From: Gammaproteobacteria bacterium
Lineage (GTDB): Bacteria; Pseudomonadota; Gammaproteobacteria; Pseudomonadales; Azotimanducaceae
Length of the DNA: 64,000 bases
Reading direction: 5' to 3'
NCBI GenBank assembly: GCA_021773555.1
Contig: JAJFKA010000131.1
Coordinates: forward strand, 27,480 to 91,479
Shown: in pieces, positions 18,368 through 28,960 of the stretch
Layout: the number at the start of each line of letters is the position of its first letter
Numbering within the stretch: position 1 is the stretch's first letter
Program-made: the position numbers and the translations under genes
Notes under the pieces: model-generated
What the model was told of the DNA's origin: nothing
The model's input: only the letters and a program-made list of their open reading frames with translations
The model's database searches: none

Positions 18368-19216
18368 TCTGGTCAATCCGCCCAGCGCACTCTCGCAGGA
18401 TAGGGTGATCTTCAGGGCAGTAATGTCATCCGCGCGTGTCTTACCAGGGTTGATGCTCGCCACAGGTTTTCCCAGATGGTGCGCACGGCGACAAAACCTG
18501 AATCCGGAAAATACCATCAGTGAAGTGCCAATAGTCAGAACCGCATCGACTTGTTCAATGAGCGCGTAGATTCGGTCAACCAGAGATTTATCAACGCTGC
18601 CACCGAAGAAAACGACATTCGGTTTTAGCATCCCATCGCATTTCCTGCAGGTTGGCACAATAAAATTTTCCGGTGTCAAAACGTCAGCATCACCATCCGG
18701 AGCGGGAGCTGCGTTGACTGATCCATGAGGATTCAGGGTCAACAGTGTTTCTTGCAGTTCCTGCCGCTGGCTCAGATCACCGCAATTCAGGCAAACCACC
18801 TGATCCAGTCTGCCGTGCAGGTCAATGACTCGCTCGTGACCGGCTTTCTGATGCAGACCGTCGACATTTTGAGTCACAAGCTGCTCAACAAATCCCAGCG
18901 ATTCGAGGACAGCCAGATGCTGATGGGCGGGATTCGGCGTTGCCTCGGCCACCGCTGGCCAACCTGCAAGGCTTCTTGCCCAGTATCGCCTGCGGCTGCT
19001 GGCGTGCTGGATGAAATCGGCGTGTTGCACCGGGGTGCTGCGTTGCCAGATGCCCTCGGTGTCCCGGTAAGCAGGAATACCGGACGCAACACTGCAGCCC
19101 GCTCCGGTCAGCACCAGTAGTCGGGGATGAGTGCGGATGAAGTGTTCGAGCCTGTCGAGTTGTAAAGAGTCGGAGGCTGGTGTGTCCGGGTTAGCGATTT
19201 CGATAGATTTGACCAT
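18350..19216 (-). CDS. Sirtuin, NAD-dependent protein deacylase (SIR2 family)
   Basis: Product of 288 residues. The Rossmann motif [19 protein letters not shown], the catalytic [12 protein letters not shown] and DLHG (catalytic His), and [10 protein letters not shown] are all intact. Four zinc-binding cysteines are present as CLNC and CRKC with an insertion of about 45 residues between the pairs that includes an Ala/Pro/Asp-rich loop. It removes acyl groups from lysine using NAD and releases nicotinamide. This is the class II-like bacterial type (GAGCS start). Cytoplasmic. Convergent overlap of 18 nt with the epimerase-like gene. Confidence 0.93.
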   Translation of the reverse strand: MVKSIEIANPDTPASDSLQLDRLEHFIRTHPRLLVLTGAGCSVASGIPAYRDTEGIWQRSTPVQHADFIQHASSRRRYWARSLAGWPAVAEATPNPAHQHLAVLESLGFVEQLVTQNVDGLHQKAGHERVIDLHGRLDQVVCLNCGDLSQRQELQETLLTLNPHGSVNAAPAPDGDADVLTPENFIVPTCRKCDGMLKPNVVFFGGSVDKSLVDRIYALIEQVDAVLTIGTSLMVFSGFRFCRRAHHLGKPVASINPGKTRADDITALKITLSCESALGGLTRSLNYR

Positions 19217-20474
19217 CCTTCATCACAAACCGCATTTTGCCCATGGCTTGAATGTCATCCAGGGGATTTCCCGATACTGCGACGATATCGGCAAGTTTTC
19301 CCACCGTGATACTACCCAGCTCATCACTAACACCTAACAGTTTGGCTGCTTCGCGCGTTGCAGACTGGATAGTCGCCATGGCCGGCATACCGGCTTCCAC
19401 CATGTATGTAAACTCCTTCCAGTTGTCTCCATGCGGAGACACACCAGTGTCCGTGCCGAACACAATCCAGACACCTGCCCGATACGCTTTAGCGAAAGTG
19501 GATTGAATTAATGGGCCGATGCTGGCAGCTTTAGGGCGCACCAGATCGCTGAAGTACCCGTCGATTTTGGCCTTGTCAGCAACGAATCGACCGGCGATGA
19601 TTGTCGGCACATACGCAGTCCCCATTTTCTTCATCAGACGCATGGTTTCCGCGTCCATGTAGGTTCCATGTTCAATTGAGTCTATCCCGGCGCGAACGGC
19701 CCGTTTCATTCCTTCGGCGCCGTGCGCATGCGCCGCCACCTTGAATCCATAATCTTTTGCGATCGCCACGATAGCGATTAGTTCCTCATCCGTGAACTGT
19801 GCGTTCTGGCCGCTTGATGCCTGACTGAGGACCCCGCCGGTTGCGGTAATTTTGATCAGGTCCGCGCCGTCTTTATATCGTTGGCGAACCGCCTTTCTGA
19901 TATCTGAAATACCATTGACGACTCCTTCCCTGGGCCCGGGGTCTCCGGTAAGCGCCTGGTTTCTGCCGTTAGTCGGATCCGCGTGTCCACCGGTTGTCGC
20001 CAGGCTTTTGCCAGCAGTGTAGATCCTTGGCCCCTCGATAGTACCGGCGTTAATGGCGTTGCGTATCGAGATTGAAAGATTGTGAGCACTGCCGAGGTCA
20101 CGTACGGTGGTGAATCCGGCCTGCAGCGTTCTTTCAGCGTAAGGGATCGAGGCATAGGCGTAGTCCTGTGGATCCAGGCGAAAACGGTCAATGTACCGAT
20201 CAGGGCTTAATTCAGACGTGATATGGACATGCATATCCATGAGCCCCGGCATGCAGGTCGCACCGGCAAGATCGATATGCTGATCTTTAGTGCCGGACCG
20301 TGTCCCTGTGTCTTTAATCGCGGTAATCCGGTTCTCGTCCACAGTGATTGTTTTGTGGGTTTGAACCTTGTCGCTGATGCCGTCGATAAGCTTGTCGCAG
20401 TGAATAAGCGTACTGGCAACTCCCGGAAAGGAGACCAGCAGCAGGAAAATCAACGGGGAATTTTTTATCATCAT
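19191..20474 (-). CDS. Secreted metal-dependent amidohydrolase (imidazolonepropionase/prolidase-like)
   Basis: About 427 residues from the ATG pair at 20474/20471, chosen for AGGAG 8 nt upstream and because a signal peptide ([19 protein letters not shown]) then sits at the N-terminus. Metal ligands of the amidohydrolase barrel are present: HVH (GLMDMHVHI), a Lys-bearing strand [13 protein letters not shown], a later EHGTYMD and FGTDTG Asp. The order fits the secreted amidohydrolase group that includes Xaa-Arg/Pro dipeptidases. The start shares one base with the stop of the MFS gene (TGATG), so transport and hydrolysis are probably coupled. The 3' end overlaps the sirtuin start by 26 nt on the same strand. 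Confidence 0.88.
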   Translation of the reverse strand: MMIKNSPLIFLLLVSFPGVASTLIHCDKLIDGISDKVQTHKTITVDENRITAIKDTGTRSGTKDQHIDLAGATCMPGLMDMHVHITSELSPDRYIDRFRLDPQDYAYASIPYAERTLQAGFTTVRDLGSAHNLSISIRNAINAGTIEGPRIYTAGKSLATTGGHADPTNGRNQALTGDPGPREGVVNGISDIRKAVRQRYKDGADLIKITATGGVLSQASSGQNAQFTDEELIAIVAIAKDYGFKVAAHAHGAEGMKRAVRAGIDSIEHGTYMDAETMRLMKKMGTAYVPTIIAGRFVADKAKIDGYFSDLVRPKAASIGPLIQSTFAKAYRAGVWIVFGTDTGVSPHGDNWKEFTYMVEAGMPAMATIQSATREAAKLLGVSDELGSITVGKLADIVAVSGNPLDDIQAMGKMRFVMKDGQIYRNR

Positions 20475-21691
20475 CACACAAGTCTCCTGGTAGTTGGGTT
20501 TGTGTCCAGGCTCCACAGGTTTGAAACACCAGACACGACGAGCACGACCAGCAGCATCATCCCGGAGGCGATGGCCAGTGCCGCCACGGGACCAAGCCAC
20601 TGCACGAGATAACCGCTCGCAATCGCACCGAGTGGCCCGGAGCCCATAAAAGAGAATGAATAAAATGCCATCATCCTTGCCCTCTGATCCGGCGGTGCCT
20701 GCTCCTGCATGATGGTCCGCGACATCGTCATTGCGATGCCACCACACAATCCCCAGCCAAACACCGAGAAAACCAATGGGAAAAATCCCAGACCCAGCGC
20801 GGCGGATGCGAGTAACATTGCTCCCAGTCCCTGGGCGATGAGTAGTGAGCGCCCCTGGCGGTGAACGTCACCGAAGCGTAGCAGCATAAAGACGGTGATG
20901 ACCAGTCCCAGAGAATTTGCGGCATTCATGAAAGAAAGCTCCGCACTGGAGCCTTGATACAACTCCCTGACCAGAATCGGCAGTGTGACCATGTAGGAGC
21001 CCATGAAGAACAGGCCCATGGCGCAGTTCTGTAATACCACCATGCGCATTGGCGGGGATGCCATCACGCTGTGATAACCCTCAATGATCGAACGGCTGAT
21101 ATGGGTTGCCAGGTTCAGGCGTCGGGGTGCAACAGTGGTTATGCCGAGGTCGAGCCGGTGATAGGCCATCGCACCGGAAAACAAAACAGCTGACTGGATC
21201 AATAGAATGAGAACGGCGCCCATCTGGTCCGCGAAGGAAGCGATTACGAAGCCCAGCATCTGGACACCGAATTGCACCATGCTTGCCTGGACAACCTTTC
21301 GCTGGATCTGACCATCGGCGACTTGCGCAAGCAAGCCATCCCTTGCCGGTGTCACCAGCGCCTGGGCACATCCCATCATCACCGCAAAAACTAAAATGGT
21401 GTTGTAGCTGAATTGATCCAGCACGATCATCAGCGTGAGGAACATAGGTGCCGCGGCTGCAGCCAGTTGCCCCCAGAAAGCGACACGGCGTCCGCCATAT
21501 TGGTCTGCGAGGCTGCCGCCGACCAGCATCAGGATAGTCGCCGGTAACAGGAAGCACATTTGCGCAAGCCCTACCTTGTCGGGAGACTCGTTTAACTTGA
21601 TGGTGACCAGCCACGCGAAAGTAACGGTGTGGATACCGTAGGCGAGAAACCAACTGCCGGTTCCGATAAAGTAAATGCTAAGCGGCTTCAT
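20474..21691 (-). CDS. MFS transporter
   Basis: About 405 residues from ATG 21691; a TTG 13 codons upstream (21730) is also possible. Twelve hydrophobic segments, with a [19 protein letters not shown] loop 2-3 typical of major facilitator proteins and a second [22 protein letters not shown] cytoplasmic segment. The family exchanges or symports small solutes across the inner membrane. The stop codon overlaps the start of the secreted amidohydrolase gene. Substrate could be the amidohydrolase product (a peptide or amino acid), which is inference from coupling alone. Confidence 0.88.
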   Translation of the reverse strand: MKPLSIYFIGTGSWFLAYGIHTVTFAWLVTIKLNESPDKVGLAQMCFLLPATILMLVGGSLADQYGGRRVAFWGQLAAAAAPMFLTLMIVLDQFSYNTILVFAVMMGCAQALVTPARDGLLAQVADGQIQRKVVQASMVQFGVQMLGFVIASFADQMGAVLILLIQSAVLFSGAMAYHRLDLGITTVAPRRLNLATHISRSIIEGYHSVMASPPMRMVVLQNCAMGLFFMGSYMVTLPILVRELYQGSSAELSFMNAANSLGLVITVFMLLRFGDVHRQGRSLLIAQGLGAMLLASAALGLGFFPLVFSVFGWGLCGGIAMTMSRTIMQEQAPPDQRARMMAFYSFSFMGSGPLGAIASGYLVQWLGPVAALAIASGMMLLVVLVVSGVSNLWSLDTNPTTRRLV

Positions 21692-21888
21692 GACATCCAG
21701 TTGCTGTGCTCTTGCGCTTGTTGTAGACAAGCAAATCGCATAGTGTAACGTTCAGGTTGGTGTGGCTGAGGTTGAACTACCGGGCTCTACAGTGGAATCT
21801 GGGTCGAAGCACCAGACCAGGAAAACAAGGAAGGCCAGCGTCGACCATAAAACAAATTCAGTATTCCGGGTATACAGTTAAAAAGTCA

Positions 21889-22938
21889 ATGGAGACCGCG
21901 CCGATTCATGATGCAGACCACCCTGTCGCGACTGTTGCCGATGAGATGACACCAGGGCTCAGCCACACCAGGATTTTGATGTGGCTGGATAAAACCGGTT
22001 TGCCCAGTTGGTCACTGGGACTGATTTGTTTTTTCTCGCTGACGTTGCTGGCGTTCGTGTTATTGATTGTCGAACGTATCCCCGATCCGGATATCTACAG
22101 GAACAGTGTTGCTTTCATTGCGATCATCAGCTTTTTCCTGATTTTTTATTTCAAGATGGGCAGGGGCTGGCACGGCGACATCCTCAAGTTGCTGGTGTTT
22201 GACAAGAATCTGACCGGTAGTTTGGATATCCTTGAGCCGAGCCGGAAAATTGTGACGCTTGAACTCCTGCTGGCATCGATCGCTGCGAGTATTAATGTCT
22301 TCTTCAGCGGCCTGGTGAACGATGGGGACGTGATATTTGCTATCACTATTTCCTTATTTTTTTTCCTGGAATACGCAACGATTTTGTTTTCTATCGATAT
22401 CATTTTCCGGCAATTGTATTCGCTGACGCAGATTGTGCGAAAGATCCGGGTGGATTTGCTGGACACGGAGGCTTATTCAACGCTGGCCAACGCAATGATT
22501 CGCTTTGTCGGGCTCTACATTTTCGGTGTCTGTGTGATTACCATGAGTTACCTGGTGTTTACTGAAGGTGAAACTGGCGCTGCAGAGATGCTGCTGATCA
22601 TGATGCCCTGGTATTTGCCTGGGTTCGTCCTGATGAGTATTTATTTCGTGCCGTACAGCATATTCCGGAAGCGGATTGCAGTGGTGAAAGCACTCGAACT
22701 CAACAGAGTAGCGCTTGCGTTAAAAGGTGATAGAACGCTGCTGCAGGATTCACTGATAAGTGCAGATAGCAGGGAACTGAACGTGATCGACCTGCTCTAT
22801 TATCAGAGCCTGATCAGGAACATCCGCGAGTGGCCATTCACGACACGAATACGCAGTCTGATACTCTTTGGAGTGCTGCCGCCATTAACCTGGGTTGTCG
22901 CGGCACTGATCGAAATTCTCATCGAAGGGGCTCTTTAA
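21889..22938 (+). CDS. Unknown seven-TM membrane protein
   Basis: About 349 residues from ATG 21889; the frame is open 44 codons further but that stretch lacks protein-like composition. I recognise no family. Seven hydrophobic helices are visible (around residues 45-65, 75-92, 123-142, 148-170, 205-225, 238-260 and 325-345). A charged cytoplasmic stretch with KIRVDLLDTEAYSTLANAM lies between TM4 and TM5 and another (VVKALELNRVALALKGD) between TM6 and TM7. It ends 20 nt inside the convergent MFS gene. Regulation unknown. Confidence 0.7.
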   Translation: METAPIHDADHPVATVADEMTPGLSHTRILMWLDKTGLPSWSLGLICFFSLTLLAFVLLIVERIPDPDIYRNSVAFIAIISFFLIFYFKMGRGWHGDILKLLVFDKNLTGSLDILEPSRKIVTLELLLASIAASINVFFSGLVNDGDVIFAITISLFFFLEYATILFSIDIIFRQLYSLTQIVRKIRVDLLDTEAYSTLANAMIRFVGLYIFGVCVITMSYLVFTEGETGAAEMLLIMMPWYLPGFVLMSIYFVPYSIFRKRIAVVKALELNRVALALKGDRTLLQDSLISADSRELNVIDLLYYQSLIRNIREWPFTTRIRSLILFGVLPPLTWVVAALIEILIEGAL

Positions 22939-24133
22939 CCTTTTTCTGCAGTGTTTCCCTCACTGTCAGGGCCATGATCAATACACCGACCATGCCCAGA
23001 CCCGCCGTGAGGGTAAAGGCTGCTGATAACGCAAACGCAACGGCTATCTGACCCATCGCGATGGGGCCGAGAAATGAACCGGCGTCACCCATCAGGCGCC
23101 AGACGCCAAGGAACTCACCACGCTCGTTCGTCGGCGCGAAATCGGCACCCAGTGTCATGTTGATGCCACTACCGAGACCGTTACCCAAACCGGTGAACAT
23201 GGCGATTGCAGCGAGTGTCCAGAATGTTGTACTGAAAGGTACCAGTAGGATGCCGATCGAGAGGATTGAGAGGCAAGCCACCGCAGACGTTTTTCGACCC
23301 CTGTTGTCCATAAGATAACCTGCTAACGGGAACATCGTCATGTCCACCGCTGCGGCCATACCCATAATAAGCCCGATATCAGAAGCGTTCAGGTTAATTG
23401 ACTCACCCCAGAGCGGAATTAGCAGCGAACGACCTGCACGCAGGACTGTCAGGAACAGGATGGCGATTCCTGCGGTCATAAATATTTTGAAGTGTCCTGT
23501 GATGATGTGCGGAATCAGCTTCAGAAGATTGGGAGAGTCGTCATGACGGCTCGTCTTGTTGGCGGGCACGACGAATATCACCAACAGAAAAGCGACGCCC
23601 GCAATCACTGCGATACCAGTGAAAACAAACTCGAATCCGTATTGCACCGCGACAACTCCACTGACAACCGGACCGATGAGATTGCCAAATCTTTGCAGGC
23701 CGGCCATGGTTGAGATTGCCTTACCGCGTTGGTGGGAAGGCACCGCTTCGCTGATATAGGTCAGCCTGGCGAGAAGCCAGGTGGCCATGGACGCGCCAAA
23801 GAAAAATGCCGAGAGTGCCAGTTGGGCAGGTGTGCTGGACTGGCTGGCAAGGATGCCGGTGACGGACATCAAACCGACACCAACGAGCATGGTGTACTTG
23901 TCACCCAGCCTCGCGGCAGCAAAGCCGGCAGGTACATCGAATGTCATGTTGCCGAGACCGCGTAGCGCGAACACCAGCGCTGCGATACCGACACTTGCAC
24001 CCAGGTCAAGAGCGAAAAGTGGGATCACCAGCAGGACACTGCCCTGACAAACAGACATGAGAAACGAGGGCAGGTAAACCGAGAACAACAACGAACGGTA
24101 CATCTGCCAGGTTGTCAGTTCTTCAGTTTGCAA
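22919..24133 (-). CDS. MFS transporter
   Basis: Product of 404 residues from a TTG at 24133; ATG at 24103 is an alternative. Twelve TM segments, the loop 2-3 motif as GFAAARLGDKYTMLVGV and a second GYLMDNRGRKTSAVACL in the other half. These are the duplicated G-x3-D-x2-G-R-K signatures of drug-type MFS proteins. The gene is convergent with the unknown 7-TM gene. Efflux of small compounds is the likeliest role; substrate unknown. Confidence 0.87.
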   Translation of the reverse strand: MQTEELTTWQMYRSLLFSVYLPSFLMSVCQGSVLLVIPLFALDLGASVGIAALVFALRGLGNMTFDVPAGFAAARLGDKYTMLVGVGLMSVTGILASQSSTPAQLALSAFFFGASMATWLLARLTYISEAVPSHQRGKAISTMAGLQRFGNLIGPVVSGVVAVQYGFEFVFTGIAVIAGVAFLLVIFVVPANKTSRHDDSPNLLKLIPHIITGHFKIFMTAGIAILFLTVLRAGRSLLIPLWGESINLNASDIGLIMGMAAAVDMTMFPLAGYLMDNRGRKTSAVACLSILSIGILLVPFSTTFWTLAAIAMFTGLGNGLGSGINMTLGADFAPTNERGEFLGVWRLMGDAGSFLGPIAMGQIAVAFALSAAFTLTAGLGMVGVLIMALTVRETLQKKVKEPLR

Positions 24134-24639
24134 TTACTTCTCAGTTTCAACCGATATGGGCCTGGATTGAGATCGTAATTCGTCAGTCAGGCACGTGGAT
24201 CAGGAATAATGAGCTACCGGCTGAGGGCAGGCAACCGATTTATGCGGCTTTTTGAGAATCCCGGTCATCATCCTTTGATCTTAGTGGTACGACATTCTGG
24301 CTAAGAGATTTGCTCCGAGGTTGTCTCGAATCGAGCTCCCGACGCAGCATTTCAAATGCGAAAGGGTCTATTGTACCGACCCGATGGGGAGCGAAATGGA
24401 AGGCAAGGGCAATCATTTTAAACACGTGGAATAACTCCGTTTTTGTAGCTGCGAGATCAATGTGGGATCGCGGCTCGAAAATTCAAGGGGTGGAAAGATC
24501 GCGCATTTTACTGTTCCGACGTTGAAACGCACCCTGCATTTCCCGTGCTTATGGCGCGGTCCAAGCCTGATTGATTGAAGACAATGTTATACAAATACGT
24601 TAAGGTCTCGGCTGGAAAAGCGGTGGGGGATTACAAGCG
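24134..24639. other. Intergenic region without a convincing gene
   Basis: This 506 nt gap lies between divergent genes, so it should carry promoters for the MFS gene (minus) and the zinc-ribbon gene (plus). On the minus strand 24240-24425 could encode a basic 61-residue peptide from GTG, but it has no clear ribosome-binding site or recognisable domain and I do not call it. I see no RNA gene, repeat or terminator. Confidence 0.5.
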
Positions 24640-25005
24640 ATGTTATGTCCAAAATGTGATGGCGAGATGAATCAGGTCAACACGGATCCAGTAAGCATTC
24701 ACCGTTGTAACGACTGCCAGGGTCTGTACTTTGAACAGCTGACTCAGAATATGGTCGATTCGCTGGTGACGTGTACCGGCGTTGACACCGGTGATGCGGA
24801 GAAAGGTGCAGAGTACGATGATGTGGTCTTTGTGGACTGTCCGAACTGTTTCAGAATGATGGATCAACGCGTTGCAGATGAACCCCATCGAATTCGCTTC
24901 GAAGTGTGTCCATCCTGCTACGCAACTTTTCTGGATGCCGGTGAGTTTCGTCACTACATGACAACAGCAGTCGACGCGTTCCGGGCGCTCCTGCCGGGCG
25001 ACTGA
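24640..25005 (+). CDS. Two-zinc-ribbon protein (TFIIB-type zinc finger)
   Basis: Product of 121 residues. Two similar zinc ribbons are visible: MLCPKCDGEM with HRCNDCQGLYFE, and DCPNCFRMM with EVCPSCYATFLD. The second Cys pair of each ribbon is followed by a Gly/Thr-x-Phe/Tyr segment that marks the zf-TFIIB family in bacteria. Each ribbon probably binds one zinc. There is no catalytic domain. GGGGGA 9 nt upstream supports the start. Role unknown. It is followed by a membrane protein gene after 43 nt on the same strand. Confidence 0.85.
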   Translation: MLCPKCDGEMNQVNTDPVSIHRCNDCQGLYFEQLTQNMVDSLVTCTGVDTGDAEKGAEYDDVVFVDCPNCFRMMDQRVADEPHRIRFEVCPSCYATFLDAGEFRHYMTTAVDAFRALLPGD

Positions 25006-25048
25006 GGTAGTTTGATCAACGCCTGGTTCGCACAGCGCACTTTAAAAC

Positions 25049-26140
25049 ATGCTTAATTTTGCACGGATATACCTGATCCCAGGTGCGGTGCTGCAATCGG
25101 TGATGATTGGCGGTGGCTACGGCACGGGTCGGGAGGTCGTCGAGTATTTCACGCACTACGGTACGCTCGGCGGTGTCTATGCGATTCTCGTCGCGACCCT
25201 TAGTATAGCGGTCGTTTTTTCGATGTCCCTCGAACTGGCCAGAGTCTACAAGGTTTACGACTACCGGAATTTTTTCAAGGTTTTGCTGGGCAGATTCTGG
25301 TTCCTCTATGAAATACTCGGGGTGATGCTGTTTATGCTGGTCATTGCGGTTATCGGATCCGCAGCCGGGCAGATCTTACGCACCGAACTCGGAATCCCTG
25401 CTTACATGGGCAGCATTTTAATGTTGATAGCGGTGGTGTTGCTGACTTTCTATGGTCGCGCGCTCATCGTACTGGTACTCGCCTACTGGAGTATTTTTCT
25501 TTATGTGGTTTTCGCCATCTATCTGCTGGCGGTTTTTGTCTTTTTTGGCAGTGAGCTCTCACACGCGGAAGCTACCGTGACTGATGGCTGGTTTATAAGT
25601 GGTATGCAGTACTCTTTTTATAATATTACAGCCGCGCCCATCATTTTGTATTCAGCAAGAGCGATTAAGACACGCCGGCAGGCGTTGTTGGCGGGCATTG
25701 CCGGGGCGATGATCGCAATCGTTCCTGCATTAATGTTACACGTGAGTTTCGTGACTCAATTTCCGATGATCCTGTCAGCGGAACTTCCGGTCTATGAAAT
25801 TTTTACGCTTCTGGATATGGACTGGTTAAAGCTGGTCTACCTCGTGGTGCTGTTTGGTACCTTCATTGAAACCGGGGCAGGGAATATCCAGGGATTTATA
25901 GAGCGCCTGGATGGCTGGTGGATGGAAAAAACCGGCCGGGTGCTTGCAAGGCCTGTGCATGCGTTGATCGCGGGTCTGTTGGTCGCGCTCGCTGGCACCC
26001 TCGCACAGGTTGGCATTGTGTCGCTAATCGCAGATGGTTACGGCACGCTGGCCTGGGGATTTATGATTATCTATATTTTACCGTTACTAACGGTTGGAGT
26101 CTGGCGCCTGGTGCGACCTTTACCCGCAGCTGATAGATAG
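25049..26140 (+). CDS. YkvI-like integral membrane protein (LeuT-fold type)
   Basis: Product of 363 residues with about ten TM helices. TM1 is broken by a glycine-rich GGGYGTGREVVEYF, which resembles the unwound TM1 of LeuT-fold amino acid/choline transporters and matches the YkvI group. A polar SGMQYSFYNITAAPIILYSARAIKTRRQ segment forms TM6/loop 6. It lies between the zinc-ribbon gene and tldD, all plus strand, spaced 43 and 35 nt, and may be co-transcribed with them. Function of the family is not established. Confidence 0.75.
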   Translation: MLNFARIYLIPGAVLQSVMIGGGYGTGREVVEYFTHYGTLGGVYAILVATLSIAVVFSMSLELARVYKVYDYRNFFKVLLGRFWFLYEILGVMLFMLVIAVIGSAAGQILRTELGIPAYMGSILMLIAVVLLTFYGRALIVLVLAYWSIFLYVVFAIYLLAVFVFFGSELSHAEATVTDGWFISGMQYSFYNITAAPIILYSARAIKTRRQALLAGIAGAMIAIVPALMLHVSFVTQFPMILSAELPVYEIFTLLDMDWLKLVYLVVLFGTFIETGAGNIQGFIERLDGWWMEKTGRVLARPVHALIAGLLVALAGTLAQVGIVSLIADGYGTLAWGFMIIYILPLLTVGVWRLVRPLPAADR

Positions 26141-26175
26141 CTCGACGACCAACACCGGAACTATTAGGAGAAACC

Positions 26176-27564
26176 ATGCAGATAAGTGAAATTGACCTGG
26201 AACGATTTTCGAACCACTTTTCCGCTTACACGGAACTTCGGCTGCATGAAAATACCACTCAACAGATTTCGCTGCTGAATGGTGACGTTGTGAGCAATGC
26301 CCGGGATACCAGCGGGGGCGTGTCGTCTCGTGTCTTTGACCAGGGATCATGGGGTTTCAGTTCGAATGCCAATTTCACAGATGATGCGATCCTGTCGACA
26401 ATCGAAGCTTCCACCCGAAATGCCGCGTTTCTGGCGACCCGTAAAGGCGATAGTGAGGCGAGACTGCCCGCTGCAAAAGCGCAGGCGAGCAGTGATTTTC
26501 GTACCGGCAAGCCGCGTATGAGCCAGGATGAGATCATTGCGTTCCTGCGCGCCTGTGATCAGTACGTGGTGGAAACCTGCCCGGAGATAGTGTCAAGGCA
26601 GGTTGGTTTCAGCGCGCTGGACATGGAGAAGAAGCTTTACACTTCTGATGGATCATGCGGACACAATGTCAACACCCGAAGCCTTATCAGCATCAAGTTG
26701 ACTACCCGGAATCCGCAGGGCGAACCCATTGAACTCGGTGAAGGGTTTGGCAGCCGTGGGCAGTTTGAGGATGTGTTCCCGGATATGGTGGAAGTCAAAC
26801 GTAAGGTCGATGAATTGTATCGGCATCTGATGAACAAGAAAGATGCGGTTAAACCGGTATCAGGTTATCACGATGTGATTCTGGCGTCGGACCTGGCCGG
26901 TATTCTCGCCCACGAAGCGATTGGACATACAACGGAAGGCGACCTGGTTAAGGCAGGGTCTGTAGCCGGTGATTTCCTTGGCCAGCGAGTAGCCAGCGAA
27001 ATGGTGACGCTCGTTGACTATGCCCACACTTATGAGGGGGAGACACTCCCGGTGCCTGTCTATCTCGATGACGAAGGGGTTGCCAGCCGTGACTGCGTCA
27101 TCATCGAAAAGGGAATCCTGAAAAACTTTATGCACAATAAGGATACCGCACAGCATTTTAATATGGCGTTAACCGGCAATGCACGGGCGTTCAGTTATAC
27201 CGATGAGCCGTTAGTGCGGATGCGAAACACTGCAATATTACCTGGCAAGGATAAATTTGAAGATATGGTTGCCTCCATCGAATCCGGGTACCTCTTAATG
27301 CGCTGGACGAATGGTCAGGCCGATAGTACCAGCGAGTTCATGTTTGGCGTTCAAATGGGATACGAGATCCGTGACGGTAAGCTGGGCAAAGCGATCACCG
27401 ACACTACAATCTCCGGGGTCGCGTTTGACATGCTCAAGGAGATAACCATGCTCTCAGATGAGATGACCTGGAACTGCTCGGGCATGTGCGGGAAAAAGCA
27501 ACCGATGCCGGTGGGTATGGGTGGCCCTGCGGTGAAGACGAAAATGTTCATAGGCGGGGAGTGA
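26176..27564 (+). CDS. tldD: TldD, metalloprotease subunit of TldD/TldE
   Basis: Product of 462 residues. The HExxxH zinc motif of TldD is present as HEAIGH at residues 246-251, within AGILAHEAIGHTTEGD. The Cys-containing CSGMCGKKQPMPVGMGGP tail is typical. TldD with TldE forms a barrel-shaped heterodimer that degrades unfolded peptides and trims RiPP leader peptides (microcin B17) and the CcdA antitoxin. AGGAG 5 nt upstream marks the start. tldE follows after 2 nt with its own GGGGAG, so they are one operon. No RiPP precursor is seen nearby, so a housekeeping role is likely. Confidence 0.96.
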   Translation: MQISEIDLERFSNHFSAYTELRLHENTTQQISLLNGDVVSNARDTSGGVSSRVFDQGSWGFSSNANFTDDAILSTIEASTRNAAFLATRKGDSEARLPAAKAQASSDFRTGKPRMSQDEIIAFLRACDQYVVETCPEIVSRQVGFSALDMEKKLYTSDGSCGHNVNTRSLISIKLTTRNPQGEPIELGEGFGSRGQFEDVFPDMVEVKRKVDELYRHLMNKKDAVKPVSGYHDVILASDLAGILAHEAIGHTTEGDLVKAGSVAGDFLGQRVASEMVTLVDYAHTYEGETLPVPVYLDDEGVASRDCVIIEKGILKNFMHNKDTAQHFNMALTGNARAFSYTDEPLVRMRNTAILPGKDKFEDMVASIESGYLLMRWTNGQADSTSEFMFGVQMGYEIRDGKLGKAITDTTISGVAFDMLKEITMLSDEMTWNCSGMCGKKQPMPVGMGGPAVKTKMFIGGE

Positions 27565-27566
27565 TC

Positions 27567-28853
27567 ATGTCGGAAAAGCAACTTGCCTCAGAAATACTTA
27601 CCGGCCTACAGGCCGCCGGGTTCGAGCGGGGCACTGCCCGGGTCAGTAATGATGAACTGCATGAACTGCAGGCTGAAAATGGAGATTTGAATCTGTTCCG
27701 GACAAATTTCGAAACGGAAATTGGGATGTCGGGTATTTTGGATCAGTCCCGGGCTTCACTCAGCATCAACAAGATAGAAAAATCAGTCGTTGGCGAAGCT
27801 ATTGACAATCTCAAACTGATGGCACTCAGTGGAACTCCTGATCCAGCCTTTGATATTGCCGGGAATCAGCCTGCGGAGACTTTTTCGGCGGGGCCGAAAC
27901 AGCCTGACTATGAGTTGATGTACGATCGAATTAATGAGGTCGAAGCGCATGCAAAAGCGAATTATCCAATCCTCAACCTGCGTAGTGCTGGCATCACCTA
28001 CTTCAAACGCCAGAGTGCTGTCCTCAACACCAACGGTGTCGAGTTTCAGTCCGTCCGGGGTCAATACAATGTCTCGGTATCGTTTTCGTCAAAACAGGAA
28101 CTGGCCACTTCCTCAATGATGTACACAGGCTTCAGCAGTTTTGATCTGGACAAGCCCATACATGAGTACACGAACGTGGATGCACTTTTCCGGCAATCCA
28201 CTGAACAGGTTCTAACGGAACATCTGCCCGGAAAATTTGTTGGCGATATGGTCATCGCACCCTCCTGTTTGCCGAGTTTTCTCGGCTTCCTCACGGCGCG
28301 CCTTGGAGATGCGGCGATGGTCTCGGGTACCTCCGTTTATAAGGACAAACTGGGCGCCGAAGTGGCGAGCCCGCTGCTTAACCTGCACAGTCAGCCGGTC
28401 GGCGGTGAGCTGTGCAGCGGCTACTGGATAACCGGGGATGGCTACAAGGCGGAAAATTCAGTCATCGTTGAAAATGGCATTCTGAAGACTTACCTGCTTG
28501 GGATTTATGGGGCCAACAAAACCGGAATGAATCGTGCAGTGAACGGTGGCGGCTGTTACGTGGTCGCACCAGGCGAGACGTCCTACGAAGCGCTGATCGG
28601 GCAGGTTGAAAACGGTATTTTGATCAACCGGTTTTCGGGTGGCCGGCCCAATGATCGTGGAGATTTTTCCGGGATCGCAAAAAACAGCTACTACGTCAGG
28701 GATGGCAAGGTGCAGTTTCCGATCAAGGAGACCACTGTCAGTGGAAATCTCATTGAATTGCTTAAGAGTATCCAGGCAATATCCCGGGAATGCCTCAACA
28801 ATGGATCGAGTAGTTACCCCTGGATTCGGGTCGGAGGAATTACCGCATCCTGA
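27567..28853 (+). CDS. tldE: TldE/PmbA, non-catalytic partner of TldD
   Basis: About 428 residues from the ATG at 27567, with GGGGAG 8 nt upstream; an ATG much further upstream lies inside tldD and is rejected. Same fold as TldD but without the HExxxH motif, as known for TldE. Recognisable blocks include TRLGDAAMVSG-like ARLGDAAMVSGTSVYKD, LLGIYGANKTGMNRAVNG and the GG-x-NDRGDFSGIAKNSYYV segment. In E. coli the two subunits are both needed, TldD for hydrolysis and TldE for assembly of the cavity. Confidence 0.96.
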   Translation: MSEKQLASEILTGLQAAGFERGTARVSNDELHELQAENGDLNLFRTNFETEIGMSGILDQSRASLSINKIEKSVVGEAIDNLKLMALSGTPDPAFDIAGNQPAETFSAGPKQPDYELMYDRINEVEAHAKANYPILNLRSAGITYFKRQSAVLNTNGVEFQSVRGQYNVSVSFSSKQELATSSMMYTGFSSFDLDKPIHEYTNVDALFRQSTEQVLTEHLPGKFVGDMVIAPSCLPSFLGFLTARLGDAAMVSGTSVYKDKLGAEVASPLLNLHSQPVGGELCSGYWITGDGYKAENSVIVENGILKTYLLGIYGANKTGMNRAVNGGGCYVVAPGETSYEALIGQVENGILINRFSGGRPNDRGDFSGIAKNSYYVRDGKVQFPIKETTVSGNLIELLKSIQAISRECLNNGSSSYPWIRVGGITAS

Positions 28854-28960
28854 ATCGCGGTGTGCAAAAATTGACCGTTAGCGACTGATTTTTGACTGTT
28901 ATCCGGGATTCGGCTAAACCGGCTGCAAGCTAAGTGCTTGAATTAATTGAACTTACAAAT

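Noticed and set aside
24240..24425. 61-residue basic minus-strand ORF
   Set aside because: GTG start without a clear ribosome site and no recognisable domain; not enough support for a call.
26176..28853. TldD/TldE as part of a RiPP (microcin-like) biosynthetic cluster
   Set aside because: No precursor peptide, cyclodehydratase, radical-SAM or exporter typical of such clusters is adjacent; the MATE gene is far away and linked to another gene. A housekeeping role is more likely.
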